A stretch of 64,000 nt of DNA. Origin: Eudorina sp. 2006-703-Eu-15 (Eukaryota; Chlorophyta; Chlorophyceae; Chlamydomonadales; Volvocaceae). Made by a program: the position numbers and the translations under genes. Shown piece by piece: positions 1 to 11,807 of this stretch (its first letter is position 1; every line of letters starts with the position of its first letter). The notes under the pieces are model-generated. The model had not been told where the DNA came from, did no database searches, and was given only the letters and a program-made list of their open reading frames with translations. The DNA lies in assembly GCA_003117195.1 (NCBI GenBank), contig BDSI01000075.1:550852-614851 (forward strand). The letters are read 5' to 3'.

Positions 1-112
1 GGAGCGGCGGCGCCAGCGGGGCGGCGCAGGGCCCGCGGATCCCGTCGCGTGTTTTAGTGGGGAGACCCGCCTGACCCGGCGTGTGTGTGTGCGTGTGCGT
101 GTGCGTGTGAGT

Positions 113-165
113 TCGTAGGCAGGCAGCGCAGGAGTGCGTGACGTGCCATCAAGGGGGCATACCGT
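113..165 (+). repeat. Dispersed repeat family B, copy 1
   Basis: This copy contains a GGCAGGCAGCGCAGGAGTGC core followed by GTGACGTGCCATCAAGGGGGCATA-like sequence. Closely similar sequence occurs at about 53961-54010 and, rearranged, at 12104-12200 inside an intron. Shorter fragments of the AAGGGGCATA end recur near 31103-31120 and 62045-62058. The copies are non-coding and look like remnants of a small mobile element, but no terminal inverted repeats were established. Confidence 0.5.
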
Positions 166-410
166 AGCTCCTTGCACGGCGAGGTCCGGGAATGGCCGTG
201 CGCCACACGACGGCTACCCCTGCCCCAGCCCGTAGAACGCAAGTACGGTCGCGAGGTACCTGTGTGTGTGTGTGTGTGGGCGAGGGGGTGGGGGAGAGGG
301 AGGGGAAGGGGTCAGGAAAGGCGGCATGCGGCGACTGTGGGGCGGCCGGCGGCCTCGCATGGGGGGTTTGCCCTGGAGCACTGCCGGGTGAAAGCACTGA
401 CAGCAATTCC

Positions 411-515
411 AGGAGGAGATAGGAGGAGAAGATAGGAAGAGGAGAAGATAGGAGGAGGAGGAGATAGGAGGAGGAGGGGGAGATAGGAGGAGGGGGAGAT
501 AGGAGGAGGGGGAGG
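411..515 (+). repeat. Purine-rich (GGAGGAGATA)-like tract
   Basis: About 100 bp in which nearly every base on the + strand is a purine, built from irregular repeats of GGAGGAGATA and GGAGGAGGGGGAGATA. The opposite strand is a pyrimidine tract like those found upstream of many 3' splice sites elsewhere in this window, but no exon follows it on the minus strand. Confidence 0.7.
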
Positions 516-1624
516 AATTGAGGGTGGAGACCTCCGGGCTGCCCTCCTGCTTATCGGTTTCTGGGGCCCCTGGCTGGACGGAGCTTGCAGCGGAGTGGTG
601 GTGGGTATGTGAGGACACCCGAGGGAGTGGGGGAGGATGAAGAGGGTAAGGAGGCGCCGCTGCGCTGTCGCGGTTTGTCACGGCGCGTCTCAGGGCGGTG
701 GGTCACTGCGAGTTCGCGATGCCACGTCGAGCCGAGGTTGCCGCGGCCTGCGCGGCGTTGAGGACGGTAATCAATACGAATGGATGGTGTGACTGTTTTC
801 CTCTGGGCGGCAGGAGGCGGCCGGCCTTCAACGGTTCGACCTAAGGACAAGTACGGAACTGAAGAGGTCGATGGACGTGGACGGTTTTCGAAAGGCGACC
901 TTTAGGGCCCTCATTGCTGTAGCTGGTGTATCAGTTGATTTCAATTAAGGATGTCTCGAGGTGCCAGGCGACGTTCCTCATTCTCACGTCCGTGGTCGAG
1001 CGCGGCGCGATGCAGTACGGTTTCAGATAGGTCGGAAAGCTTTACGAAAGCTAGTATTGACCGGGCGTTCTATTAGCAAAGGCCAGACACGATGTGTTAC
1101 TGCGGATGCCCGCCGATTGTGTTGACATTATCGCACTGAAATTGCGACCACCCGTGCGCCAACCAAGTTCATGAGTTTCTTCCAGAGGAGGAGGGTAAGG
1201 AAAAGCATGAAACGGCAGTGTGACATCCTGTTGTTGGCCGTCGGGTGAAAGCACGGACTGACTACACATGTATACGGCCAGATGATGGCACACGCCGGCA
1301 TAAGGTTTCTCATTTATTACATACGGAGCGCTATGTGGTTCTTATTGCATGGGATATCAAATACGCACCGCGTGCATCTATAACCGTCGGCCCGTACTGT
1401 TCTGGGAAAAAGGTGCCAAGTGAGGACAGGTGTGGGGTAGGATGTTTCGAGCGTGTGCCTCCTCTTCTAGCTAGATTCAAATTCTCTATTACGCATCGAC
1501 AACACTTGCCAAGTTGTATGTACAAGAAACCGTAAGATAACTAAGATTTCCTCCCCCACCCCCCAAAGCCAACCCGTTTGACTGTGTCACTGAAGAGACC
1601 GTGCATGCTGGAACTGCCTAAAAC

Positions 1625-3746
1625 ATGGGCTGTGGTGCAAGCAAGAATGCCGAAGCAGTGGTGGCCCCTCCGCAGGAGAAGTCGTCTCAGTCCTTAAAGC
1701 AGGTGGGGTTTTCACCTTTCACAGTTAAAAATAATACGTTACGAAGGCAAATTGTATGGCCCAAGTCTTCTCAATTCTCCTGGATGCCCACGCGTGGCAA
1801 GCCAAAGGACATTTCCACTCCCCTGAAAGCAGGCCGCGGCCAACGGGCTGCCCGACAACCAAGTTCCTTCACGCATCAACAGCACGACGAAAAACGCCTG
1901 CGTCTCGGACGCTAATGCGGGGCCAAAGGCCGGCGACCTCGGGGCCAGCGCTGCGTCCTTCACAAAGCCAGAGCAGCCACGTGCATCCTCGCCTGACGGG
2001 CTCAGTAAACCGCATCCACAAAAGCTGCCTGGCGTTGTGGTTGTCGCGGACACGCTGCCCTGTGAGCCGGTCTCCTCAGCCGAGGGTCCCGTCCCCGCCA
2101 CCGCAGCCGACCGCGAGCGCCCCTCCAGCGCCTCAGAGGCCGAGCTCGAGAGCCCCACGCGGGCGGCCTTCCGCTCCCGGATGATGGGCGCCAGCGCCAC
2201 GGAGGGCCAACAAGCGGTACGCACCCGCCCGCCCGCCCGGGTGGGGTGGGATGGGGTGCACGCACGGACACATCGTTGGGCGCTGCCCTGCCCCCCTCCC
2301 CCCCTTCCCCCGCGTGACATGCGGGCTGGCGGTGTGGGGGTTAAATTGAAAAAAGAAAGGGGGGGATGGGGATTGAGGCGGGCACGGAGGCAAGGGGCGA
2401 GGACTGGGCTCACCGAACATCGAAGGAGACGTCAGGAATGACGGACCGACGGACGGACGGACAGACGGACGGGGATGAGGCGGTCGAGTGCGGACACTGC
2501 AGGGAGGGAGGGAGGGGCGGTGCACCCCCTGGCCCCGGGACCCGGTGAGCCCCAGGGTGCTTCAGGATCGGAACTCGTCTGTCGCCGTGCACCCAGCACC
2601 CAGCACCGCCGCGCGCTGCCGCCCCTGTCGGGTTGTGTCTGTGGTCTCACTCCACCTCCCCCCTCCGTCATCCCCCGTCCGATCCGCCCCCCCCCCGGGC
2701 AACCCCCCGGGCAGTCACCGGTGGCGTTCCGGTCCAGTCGCAGCTTGAACCGGAGCATTGGCGTGCGGCGGCGCATCAGCGACCAGGGCCGGCAGGGCCG
2801 GCAGCTGCAGTCGGAGCAAGAGCAGCAGCAGCAATGGGAGGCGGAGGCGGCGGAGCAGCGCCAGCAGCAGCAGATGGTGGCAGGGCAGGAGGTGGAGCCG
2901 CCCGCTCAGGCCGCCGCTGTGGACGCGCGGCTCATGTACGACGACGACGACGAGGCGGAGGAGGACGAGGACATGGGGCCCGATCCGCTCCGGGAGCAGT
3001 TTGAGCTCACCAAGGAGAGCAACCCGCTGCTGGTAGGGTTGCGGGGGAGGTGCAGGGGGGTGGGGATGCAGGAACTTGTTACGCATAGGTGTACCGTACC
3101 GTTACAGTGTGGACACGGTACATAGGCTGGAGGGCTGGAGGTGCAGGGCTCGGACACGAGGAGTCACACGCAAGGGCAGGGTCCCGGTCCCGAACCAGGG
3201 CGGGGGGGCGCCCAGCCGGGGAGGGAGGGAGGGAGAGAAAGACGGAGTTTCCTGCTTTTGCACAGCCTCGGACTGCTCCGTGATCACGCCTCCCTGCGCT
3301 GCTTGGCCACCCCCCCCCTTCCCCCGGGTTGCGATGGCCTGGTTCCCTCCTCACGCCCCACCTGCATCCTCATCCCCCAGGTCGTGGGGCGGAAGTCCAC
3401 CGGCAACGGCATCCTGAGCTGCAAGCACAGCGAGAAGTCGCTCAAGTCCCACAAGCGGCTGATGGTCGGGTTCGCGCTGGAGGGCGGGGCGGAGTGGGGC
3501 GGCGTGGGGGTCGATGTGGGTCGGCCGGCCAGCAGCGACAGCGGCAGGGGCTCGGCGGCGGAGACGGGGACGGGGACAGGGACAGCAGCAGTGGTGGCAG
3601 GGCTGAAACGCGCCAGCACATCCGAATCCGGACGGGATCTGGATCCAGGGCAGCATCTTGAAGCGGAGCGGATCGCGTCCGTGTCGGCGCCGCCGCCGGA
3701 GGAGGCGCCGGCACCCATGGTGATCGTCCGGGGTGCGGCTTCATGA
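1625..3746 (+). CDS. Predicted acylated protein of unknown function (MGCGAS...)
   Basis: Four exons splice in phase 0: 1625-1702, 1833-2216, 2715-3032 and 3381-3746, giving 381 residues. All introns are GT-AG. The ATG at 1625 is chosen because it opens with MGCGASKN, a classical N-terminal acylation signal (Gly2 for N-myristoylation, Cys3 for palmitoylation). A cytosol-side membrane attachment is therefore inferred. The middle contains a basic Arg/Ser segment, a Gln-rich stretch and a very acidic patch (YDDDDEAEEDEDMGPDP). The last exon opens with a well-ordered Lys/His/Ser-rich segment (KHSEKSLKSHKR) and then becomes low-complexity Gly/Thr/Ala. I do not recognise a family. The first TGTAA poly(A)-like signals lie far downstream (5608 and 5848), so the 3' UTR would be about 2 kb, or another signal is used. 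The second exon start (after AAGCAG at 1832) is the least certain junction. Confidence 0.72.
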
Positions 3747-4108
3747 GGGATTAAATCCCACACTCAAATGATGCTGTGTCACGTCAAGCAACCCAGTGGA
3801 CAGTACAGGAGCAGGTTTACCTCCCTCCCCCCCTCATGAGTAGGCCCCATGAGTAGGGAGGGGCGGCGGGCGTTAGGTATCCCAGAAGGCCGTACGCGGG
3901 ACGGCAAGGCAGGCAGGCAAGCGCACCCCACGGCGTGGTGTGGCGTTGGGGTTGGGTTGGGGTTGGGTCGGCTATAGCGTCGTGACGCGGCACGGCGTGG
4001 CTTGTCAGGGGCAGCTCTGCGGCAGTTCGGGGGTGTCGGGGGACAGCGGCATGTGGCTCGCACAGTGCATTACTACAGCACGATAGGGCATGGTACGGCT
4101 TGCTCACA

Positions 4109-4190
4109 AACAGACAAGACAGGACAAGGCAAGGCAAGCCAGGTAGACAAGACAGGCAGACAAGACAGGACAGGCAGACAGATAGACCTG
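4109..4190 (+). repeat. Degenerate (AGACA/AGGCA) simple repeat
   Basis: An approximately 80-bp stretch of imperfect ACAAGACAGG and GGCAGACA units. Non-coding and intergenic. Confidence 0.7.
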
Positions 4191-4528
4191 TCAAGGCAGA
4201 TTTCGCGGCGGCGGCGGCGGCGACGGTGGCAGAAATAGCCGTGGGCAGGGAGAGGTCATGAAGGCAGGCAGGCTGGCTGGCTGGCACACCGTCGACCCCG
4301 CCACCGCTGTGAGACCCCTTCCCCCCTCCCCAGTCCCAGTCCCAGCAATGGAGCCCCCGGCGAGGAAGGCCCCCGGTCCCACGTTGACGGAGGGCCCCCG
4401 GTCCCAGCGCCGTAGCCGGGGGAGGGCGGCCCTGGCGCTGGCCCTGGGCACCGGGTGGGTTAGGTGGCTTGCTTGCGGGCGCAATTGCTAGGTGGTTTGC
4501 GCAGCACGGGTGGCCGGGGGAGCGGGGA

Positions 4529-4556
4529 GTACAGGAAGTTGGTAGACGTATTGAGA
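4529..4556 (-). repeat. Dispersed element family A, reverse copy (intergenic)
   Basis: Contains GTACAGGAAGTTGGTAGACG, which is the reverse complement of the 3' half of family A (CGTCTACCAACTTCCTGTAC). Compare with 14351-14390, where the same half is almost identical. The 5' half (CAGCAGCGCAG) is not preserved. It lies outside any gene I can model. Confidence 0.6.
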
Positions 4557-7017
4557 GGGGAGGGAGGGAGGCGCACGGAGGACGGGCGCGAGAGTCCGGG
4601 ATGTGTCCGCATGTCTCTCTCTCAGGGGTTAGGGGGGGAGGAGTGGAAGCGATTGGCGCGGTGCGGCACATGCTGCATCTCCTTCCACTCGGCCGCCCGC
4701 CCGTCCCCGCCCGCCTCGCTTTGAGGGTGTTCGCCGTGTTCTCAGAGCGGACTGCGGAGGCGGGGCGGCGGGGGGGGGCGTCGGGTGTCGGTGCGCAGTG
4801 GGGTGCAGCCAAGCCCCGCGGCGGAGCTGCACGGGGGCCCTCCCACGCCCACGCCGCCCCGGCGCTCCCTTCCGGAGACTGTTCCGCACTGGCGACCGTC
4901 TTGAAAGCCGCGCGCTTGCATCGCCCCCGCACGCGCGTTCGCTCCCTCCTCTCCCCTCTCCTCCAACTCCCCACACACATGCACATACACATACGCGGCC
5001 GCCCTGCCCCGGCCCCCCCCCCACACACACACATACACACACACACGCGCGCGCGCGCGCACGCGCTGGATCGCTCTCCTCGCGGTCAGTTGTCTCTCAT
5101 GATCGTACACGAGGCGAGGCACCGCACGAGCGTGTTCTCAGTGCGTTGGTTTGTTTTTCGTTAGTTGGTTGGTCAGTTGATGGTCGTTTAATTTTAGTCT
5201 TCGAAGCCATAGAAGCATCCCATGTATCTATTAGCTCGGAACTGGGGCCAGATAGCAAGCAGCACAAACCGTGGGCGGAAGGCTGGGAGGGTAGGGGCCG
5301 GCGGTCTCCCGGTTCCGAACACACTTACGCCCACCCGACCGCACTTTGGCCGCTGGCGTGTAGCGGCAGCGGTGGTTCATCTCATGGAGCAGGCGGCTGT
5401 TAGGTTTAGGGTTGAAGCTGATGAGCCAGGCCGGGGTGCCCTTCCGCCGTGTACAGATGTGATTGCCCGGGACTGCCCTGACCACGTTTATTTATTTAGG
5501 TACCCGGTACTGCTTACTGGGGCCTCCGTGGGGAGCAGGCGGGGCGGGGGCGGGGGCCGGCAGCCGGGCGGCTCTGTAGTCAGTCTCACAGGTACAGGTG
5601 TGTAGGCTGTAAGGTGCAGTGTCGGGGGCCCCCTCCAGCGGTCACCAGTGTAGGCGAGGCCGTTGCCTGGTGGCCGCCGGGTTGGGTCTCCGGTGCCACA
5701 CCGCGGGGGGGGGGAGGCAGTAGAGCTCGAGGCCGCCTTGAGGGGACGGGCGGACGGCACCGTCGCGCGGCGAGTGGGGGGGAGCGCTTCGAGGGCGCGC
5801 CGTCGTTGTGTGATGTTTCAAGTTGATTGATTGATCAGTTGTTGCTCTGTAACTGACGCCGTGGTCTGTGATCGCGGCCGTTGGGTGTGGTGGTTGCTGT
5901 GACAGGGAGGGCGGGCGGGACGGCGTGGTGTGGTGTGGTGTGGTGTCGCCAGCAGGTCAGGCCCCAGGCCAAGCCAGGTCAGCGCGTCAGGACCGACCCA
6001 TCGGTCCCCAGGACGCCCATCGGTCCCGGTACGATCCGCGATCAGCGGCCGACATAAGCCCCTCTCCAGGTCAGATCCGGCCGTCCTGGAGGCAGGCGGG
6101 CGTAGGGCGGGTGGTATGTTGGAGAACGGACCGGGAGGTGGTGGCCCCGGTGGCTTGGTGGTGGGCCCTCAGACGACGGTGGTTGTGGGTGGTTGCGGGT
6201 GTGGGATCACCGCCGTGTGGGGCTGTCTCGGTCAGTCAGGGAGGCCCCGGGCATGGCGGCGATCATGCACGCACCCGCCGGGTCCCCGCGCCAGAGCCAC
6301 AGCCGCGTTGTTTTACTTGCAGCAGGGCGCGGACGCGGGCGGGCGGGCGGGGGGCGGCTGTCTTAATTGACAAGAAGGGGCGGGGGCCCGGGGGTGAGGT
6401 GGGCTCGAATAAACATGTTGCTTGCCGCGCGGCGGCCCCCTCCCCCTCCTCCTCCTCCTGCCGTCAGAGAGGCGTGCGCGCGTGTGGGGGGGTCGGGTGC
6501 AGCCGCAGCGGTCCGCAGCCCCGGGTGCCGCGTCGCGTGTATGTATGTGTGTACCTGGCGATACCGTATACTGATAAATCTGTGATGAGTGGTGTTGTTA
6601 AGGGGGTACTGATTTTTTCCGGCCACATAATAAATCCATATAAAATACGGGACCCTTGCCGTCGCCACCGCTACCGCTGCCACGACGGACAGTGTTGGGT
6701 TTTGGGCGTGGCTATGTACCTCTCCTTCGGTGCGGTGTGGCGGGGTTCGGCGAGGTGCGTTGCGCTTTGTGGGCCGTGTGTGGGGGGTGGGGGTGCGCCG
6801 GTGATTGTCTCGCGATTTCGCTGTCTTTGTTGACAGAAAGGGGGTCCGTGTGTCGGCGTCGTGCGGGTGCAGGGGCCGTCTTGGTACCCGGACCAGGCCG
6901 GCGCGATGGCGCGCACGTCCTCAGCCACTCGGCCAAGGCAAGGCGCGCGTCTCCCGCGTGGGTGCTCTCGGGCCCCCCGTGCGTGCTGCCCGGAACGCTC
7001 TGTCGCGGGCGGTGCGG

Positions 7018-7098
7018 GGAGGAGTCGACTGAAGGAGGAGTCGGCTGAAGGAGGAGTCGACTGAAGGAGGAGTCGACTGAAGGAGGAGTCGACTGAAG
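7018..7098 (+). repeat. 16-bp tandem repeat, five copies
   Basis: Five head-to-tail copies of GGAGGAGTCGACTGAA, starting at 7018, 7034, 7050, 7066 and 7082. Only the second differs, by a single base (CGG instead of CGA). Each copy contains a GTCGAC palindrome. The near-identity suggests recent expansion. Confidence 0.9.
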
Positions 7099-9821
7099 GC
7101 CCACGGTGGCAAGCATGGCATGGCAGTCTAATCGACGGGGGCCGTCATCGCTGCGTGGTAGGGGCGGGGCCAGGCACTAGATATTGGAAGTTGAGTTGCA
7201 AGGTAGGCATACAGGGCGGAGGATAGCGTTACAGCTTATCGGGAATCTTCACTCAGTTAATTGGTTGGTTGGTTGGTTGCGGCAGTTATGCCAGGTAGTG
7301 TGCAAGCGTACCGGTGGTAGGTCCCGGTAGGGTCATCAATACGGCAAATAGATATTTCGTTAACTGCTCAACCTCTGGCGGGCGATGATCAGACAGAGGA
7401 ATGATGTTGGCCCGTCCACGGAAAGATACCTTATGTGGTACATTGTGTGTGTGTGTGTGGCGAAATATGTGTGTGTTGGGGTGGGGGGGCGGCTGCCGAA
7501 GCGCCACCCAGTGGGGTATCTCAAAGGGGGAGGGGGATGACCCTGCGGGGCCCCCGACGCTGCGCGGCAGCGGTGCTTCGGGTTCGGGGAGGTCGGCGGT
7601 GTGCCGCTGCAAGCCCGCGAGTGGGACTGCACCCGACCGCACTTGTGACGCTTGGCGGCCGTTGTGACGCACTGTGGATGTACTGCAGTAACTTGTTCAA
7701 GTCGTAGCACAGCTCGGCCAGACGTCCCGGTCTGTGTAGCCCCCCGCCCTCGTCCCCACCTGCCCCGGAGACCCTACCGGGGCACCCGGAGAGGTCTGCA
7801 CAGGGGAAGGGATCGCGGGGCCATCCGGGCGGCAGCTCGCGCCAGCAGGACTGGGGGGTGCCGACGAGCAAGCCTGCACGGCCGCTGCCCACCATGGCGT
7901 TGGGCGCTGCCGCCGTTTCTGACCATCCTCTGACCAGAGTAGAATAGTTTGCAAGTAGATGGTCCCTCAGCGAAGCTGCATGCAACGCAATCAAGACTGT
8001 TGTGGTGCTGCCAGAGGGGGGTCTCAACAGAAAAGGGAGACTCTGGAGCTTGCCATGAGAGGCCATACGGAGACCAGGCGCAGCGTTTCTCGTCTTCTTG
8101 TGGGTGGGTGGTTGCACGCCGCAGCTGACAGCGCGCTGGGCTGACTGAGTCCTCGCTTCCCACGCGGCCCCATGTACCGCCACCGCTAACCCACGCCGAG
8201 TCCTCGGCAGGTGCCCTGTCCTGTCCTGTCCTGTCCTCACGAAAGCACAGCTCCTTTCCCGAAAACACCGAGGCGTCACCTGGCCCCGCGCCTGCGGCCC
8301 GAGGGGGCCCGGAGCAGGCGCTAGCCTGGGAGGGCGCTGGGCATGTGGGCAACCTGCAGCAGCAACCCTACCAACAGCGGGTACCTCGCCGACTCCCGCC
8401 AGGGGCAGCCACACGCCCAGCGGACGCTTATGACCGGACCCCAGCTGGCCTTGCGGGGTGAAGCGGACCTGCCTTCCTTTCCATCAGAGGGTCCACCCGG
8501 GTCCAGATCTGCGTCAGGCGCGATTCTGAACTCCGCAGCAGCCAGGTCGAGGGTGGACTTGAGCGGCCAAGGATTGACAGGCATGGACTGTGTGTCAGGT
8601 AGGGTGGTTGGACTGGGTTAGACTGGGTAGGCGAGGATTGGCGAGACGCGACAGCCACGTCCCTGATAAGGCCCTCGCAGGGTAGGACCGAAGAGGCCTC
8701 ATCGTGTGGGCCATGAACGAGCACGGCAGATGGTACGAAATGGTGTTGGATCTTCCCCCATCCTCAAAAGGCTCAGCATTACCAGAGGCCCCGGCGCCTA
8801 TCCATTTACACAGTCACGATGAGTTGTGATGTGTGTCCACGCTGTTGTTATATGTGGGAGGCCAGCTGGGCCGTCCTATGGATCCCATTCAGAACGAGGA
8901 CAGCGGGAGTGGGGTGAGGCCGGCCCGAGAGGTGCATTGTTGCGTCAACCTCACGCAACCGTTGCACTATCGCGATCGGCGCGGAGGTGTAGAACGGCAA
9001 GCAAGCGATGAATTTGGTCTTGGGAGGGGCCGCCTCGCACAGCAACTGCCATGTGTAACTGATAAAACCGACGTTCCAGAAGTCGCAACAGCCGGTCACG
9101 CTGCCTTCAAGTTCGCGTGTAACCTCCGTTGGTATAACGGTGCCTCATCGCAGTCAGACCTGAGGTTAGCGTCTGGCTGCAACATTTCCGGTCGATGGCC
9201 TGCTCGGCGGAGTGAGGAATTTGCCTTCACTCGAGAACACAACACAGCATCTTGTTGGTTGGAGTGCCATTTGAGCGCATTGATCGGGCCTCATCGATGA
9301 TACAGTGGATTGGCAACGATTGAGCCAACGAACGACTACTGCGCATTTGCTGATACCTGCGTAACGCGCTGCTCCGCGCTGCTTTTTAACTTCCTCAACT
9401 GGTACGCATCATTTACTAGGTGGAGCGGCTCAGGGAAACGCCTTTTAAATTGCCTTTGCACTCACGAACGGCCACAAAATTGACAATGATTCAGACTGCG
9501 CTTGCAGTTCCTTTATGATAAAGATGGCTGGTCTGCAAACGACAAATACATGACGCTCAATTCGTGTTGGCGCCCAGCAACAAAATTACGCCGTACTTGC
9601 AGGGCCCCACTTCCACCGAGAAAACGGACAGCGCTCCAGCTGCTTGCTGCGTCTGGACACCTAGCACCTCCATTCGGCCATAAGTACTTCCGTTTCAGAC
9701 GCCACAAGAGCAGACGACTTGGAAGACGATTTCAAGTTTGCTTCAACTTCTGCAAACTTCTTTTCTGCCCCTGTGCGGGCATTCTTTTAGTTAGAACCTT
9801 TCTTCGCCAGCGTTAGCAAAG

Positions 9822-10913
<1,092 letters not shown>

Positions 10914-11171
10914 GCGGCAGCAAGCAGCGCGGACGCTCTTCGGGAGGTCTGGACCCCTCGACGAGGGGACTGCCCGGGTGTCGGGGCACTGGCCTGTAGC
11001 TGCTCATGTGGCTACATGGCGGTCTGATGTGTGGAGTGGTTCAGAGTGCGTGTAAGTCGAGGGCGTGAAGAGGGTCTGAAGAGATCCTTGTGGGACTTTC
11101 TGACTGGTGGTGATGCTGAATGTGCGCGGTCTGTGCCCCTGAGGAGTAGGTTCGGTAGCGCCCTTTCTAGT

Positions 11172-11176
11172 TGTAA
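11172..11176 (+). terminator. TGTAA poly(A) signal for ARF1
   Basis: TGTAA lies 259 bp after the ARF1 stop. This pentamer is the usual poly(A) signal in Chlamydomonas-type algae. Confidence 0.6.
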
Positions 11177-11488
11177 AGCAGCTGTATGATGTGCAATTTT
11201 TGTCCTCATTTCTCATGGTGGGCGCCAACCATTCTTCTTGGGTCATTTAGTGGTGACATTCTTTTCACCCGGACTGGAATTGCTGGTGAGCAGGGAAAGC
11301 GTGTGGGGAACAGCGAAGGTAGCTGTTGTGGGTGAGCACGGATGCTATCAGGTTTGTAAGGACACATGGCTGATTTCAACTTGTTCTGCGCTGTGTCGTA
11401 CTGGCTTGAGTCAACTAGGCTCCTGCGCATTGCAGCTGCTTTCAAGGGATCGCGCCTTGGATTTCCAGGATGCGATACACGTGGCGAC

Positions 11489-11493
11489 TTACA
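11489..11493 (-). terminator. TGTAA poly(A) signal for the TBC gene
   Basis: TTACA on the + strand, i.e. TGTAA in the sense of the TBC gene, about 315 bp past its stop codon. Confidence 0.5.
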
Positions 11494-11807
11494 CCCACGT
11501 GTACGTACGGTTCGGAGCTCACGATTTCATGGCTTGGCACACCATTGACAGTCATCGGGTATGCGCACTCGCTTAGAGGTTTGGGTGGTGGCAAACAAAA
11601 GGAGTCCCCTCTAAACTCCGCTTGCTTGTTCCCCCAAAGGAGTGGTGTAGCGGTCATCCTTCCCACTGAACTTCTCCAGGTACCTGGCTGGGACACTCAA
11701 GTGCGTTCCTCCTGTTCCGTCCACTTCCAACACCTGCGGAACGCAGCAACTGCCAGGCTAAGACGCTCGCAACACACATTCTGAACTCATCGACTCCAGC
11801 GGGCGTC

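Larger units (their letters stand above)
1..1624. other. Upstream non-coding region, no gene supported
   Basis: I see no convincing exon on either strand here. The stretch holds (GT)n tracts near 80-110 and 258-278, a purine-rich GGAGGAGATA-type tract near 411-515, and one copy of a dispersed repeat at 113-165. From about 850 to 1620 base composition becomes more AT-rich, which is what the promoter and 5' UTR of the gene starting at 1625 would look like. No clear TATA box was recognised. Confidence 0.6.
3747..9821. other. Long intergenic region, no gene supported
   Basis: About 6 kb between the MGCGAS gene and ARF1. I found no chain of exons with sensible splice sites. It contains GACA-rich and TTGG-rich simple repeats, (GT)n tracts near 7446-7474, a 16-bp tandem repeat near 7018, and a reverse copy of the intronic element (family A) at 4529-4556. 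The last ~1 kb (8800-9821) is clearly more AT-rich and is probably the ARF1 promoter and 5' UTR. Part of the left side may be 3' UTR of the upstream gene. Confidence 0.55.
10914..11807. other. Convergent 3' flanks of ARF1 and the TBC gene
   Basis: About 0.9 kb between two stop codons on opposite strands. It is AT-richer than the exons and carries a poly(A)-type signal for each gene (11172-11176 on + and 11489-11493 on -). If both are used, the two 3' UTRs are separated by about 300 bp. No further gene was found. Confidence 0.7.

Noticed and set aside
3946..3968. Telomeric end or interstitial telomere at GTTGGGG repeats
   Set aside because: Too short and not the green-algal telomere unit; treated as simple sequence.
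8833..9300. 155-codon + frame upstream of ARF1
   Set aside because: No recognisable motif or splice context, and it lies in what should be the ARF1 promoter; kept as non-coding.
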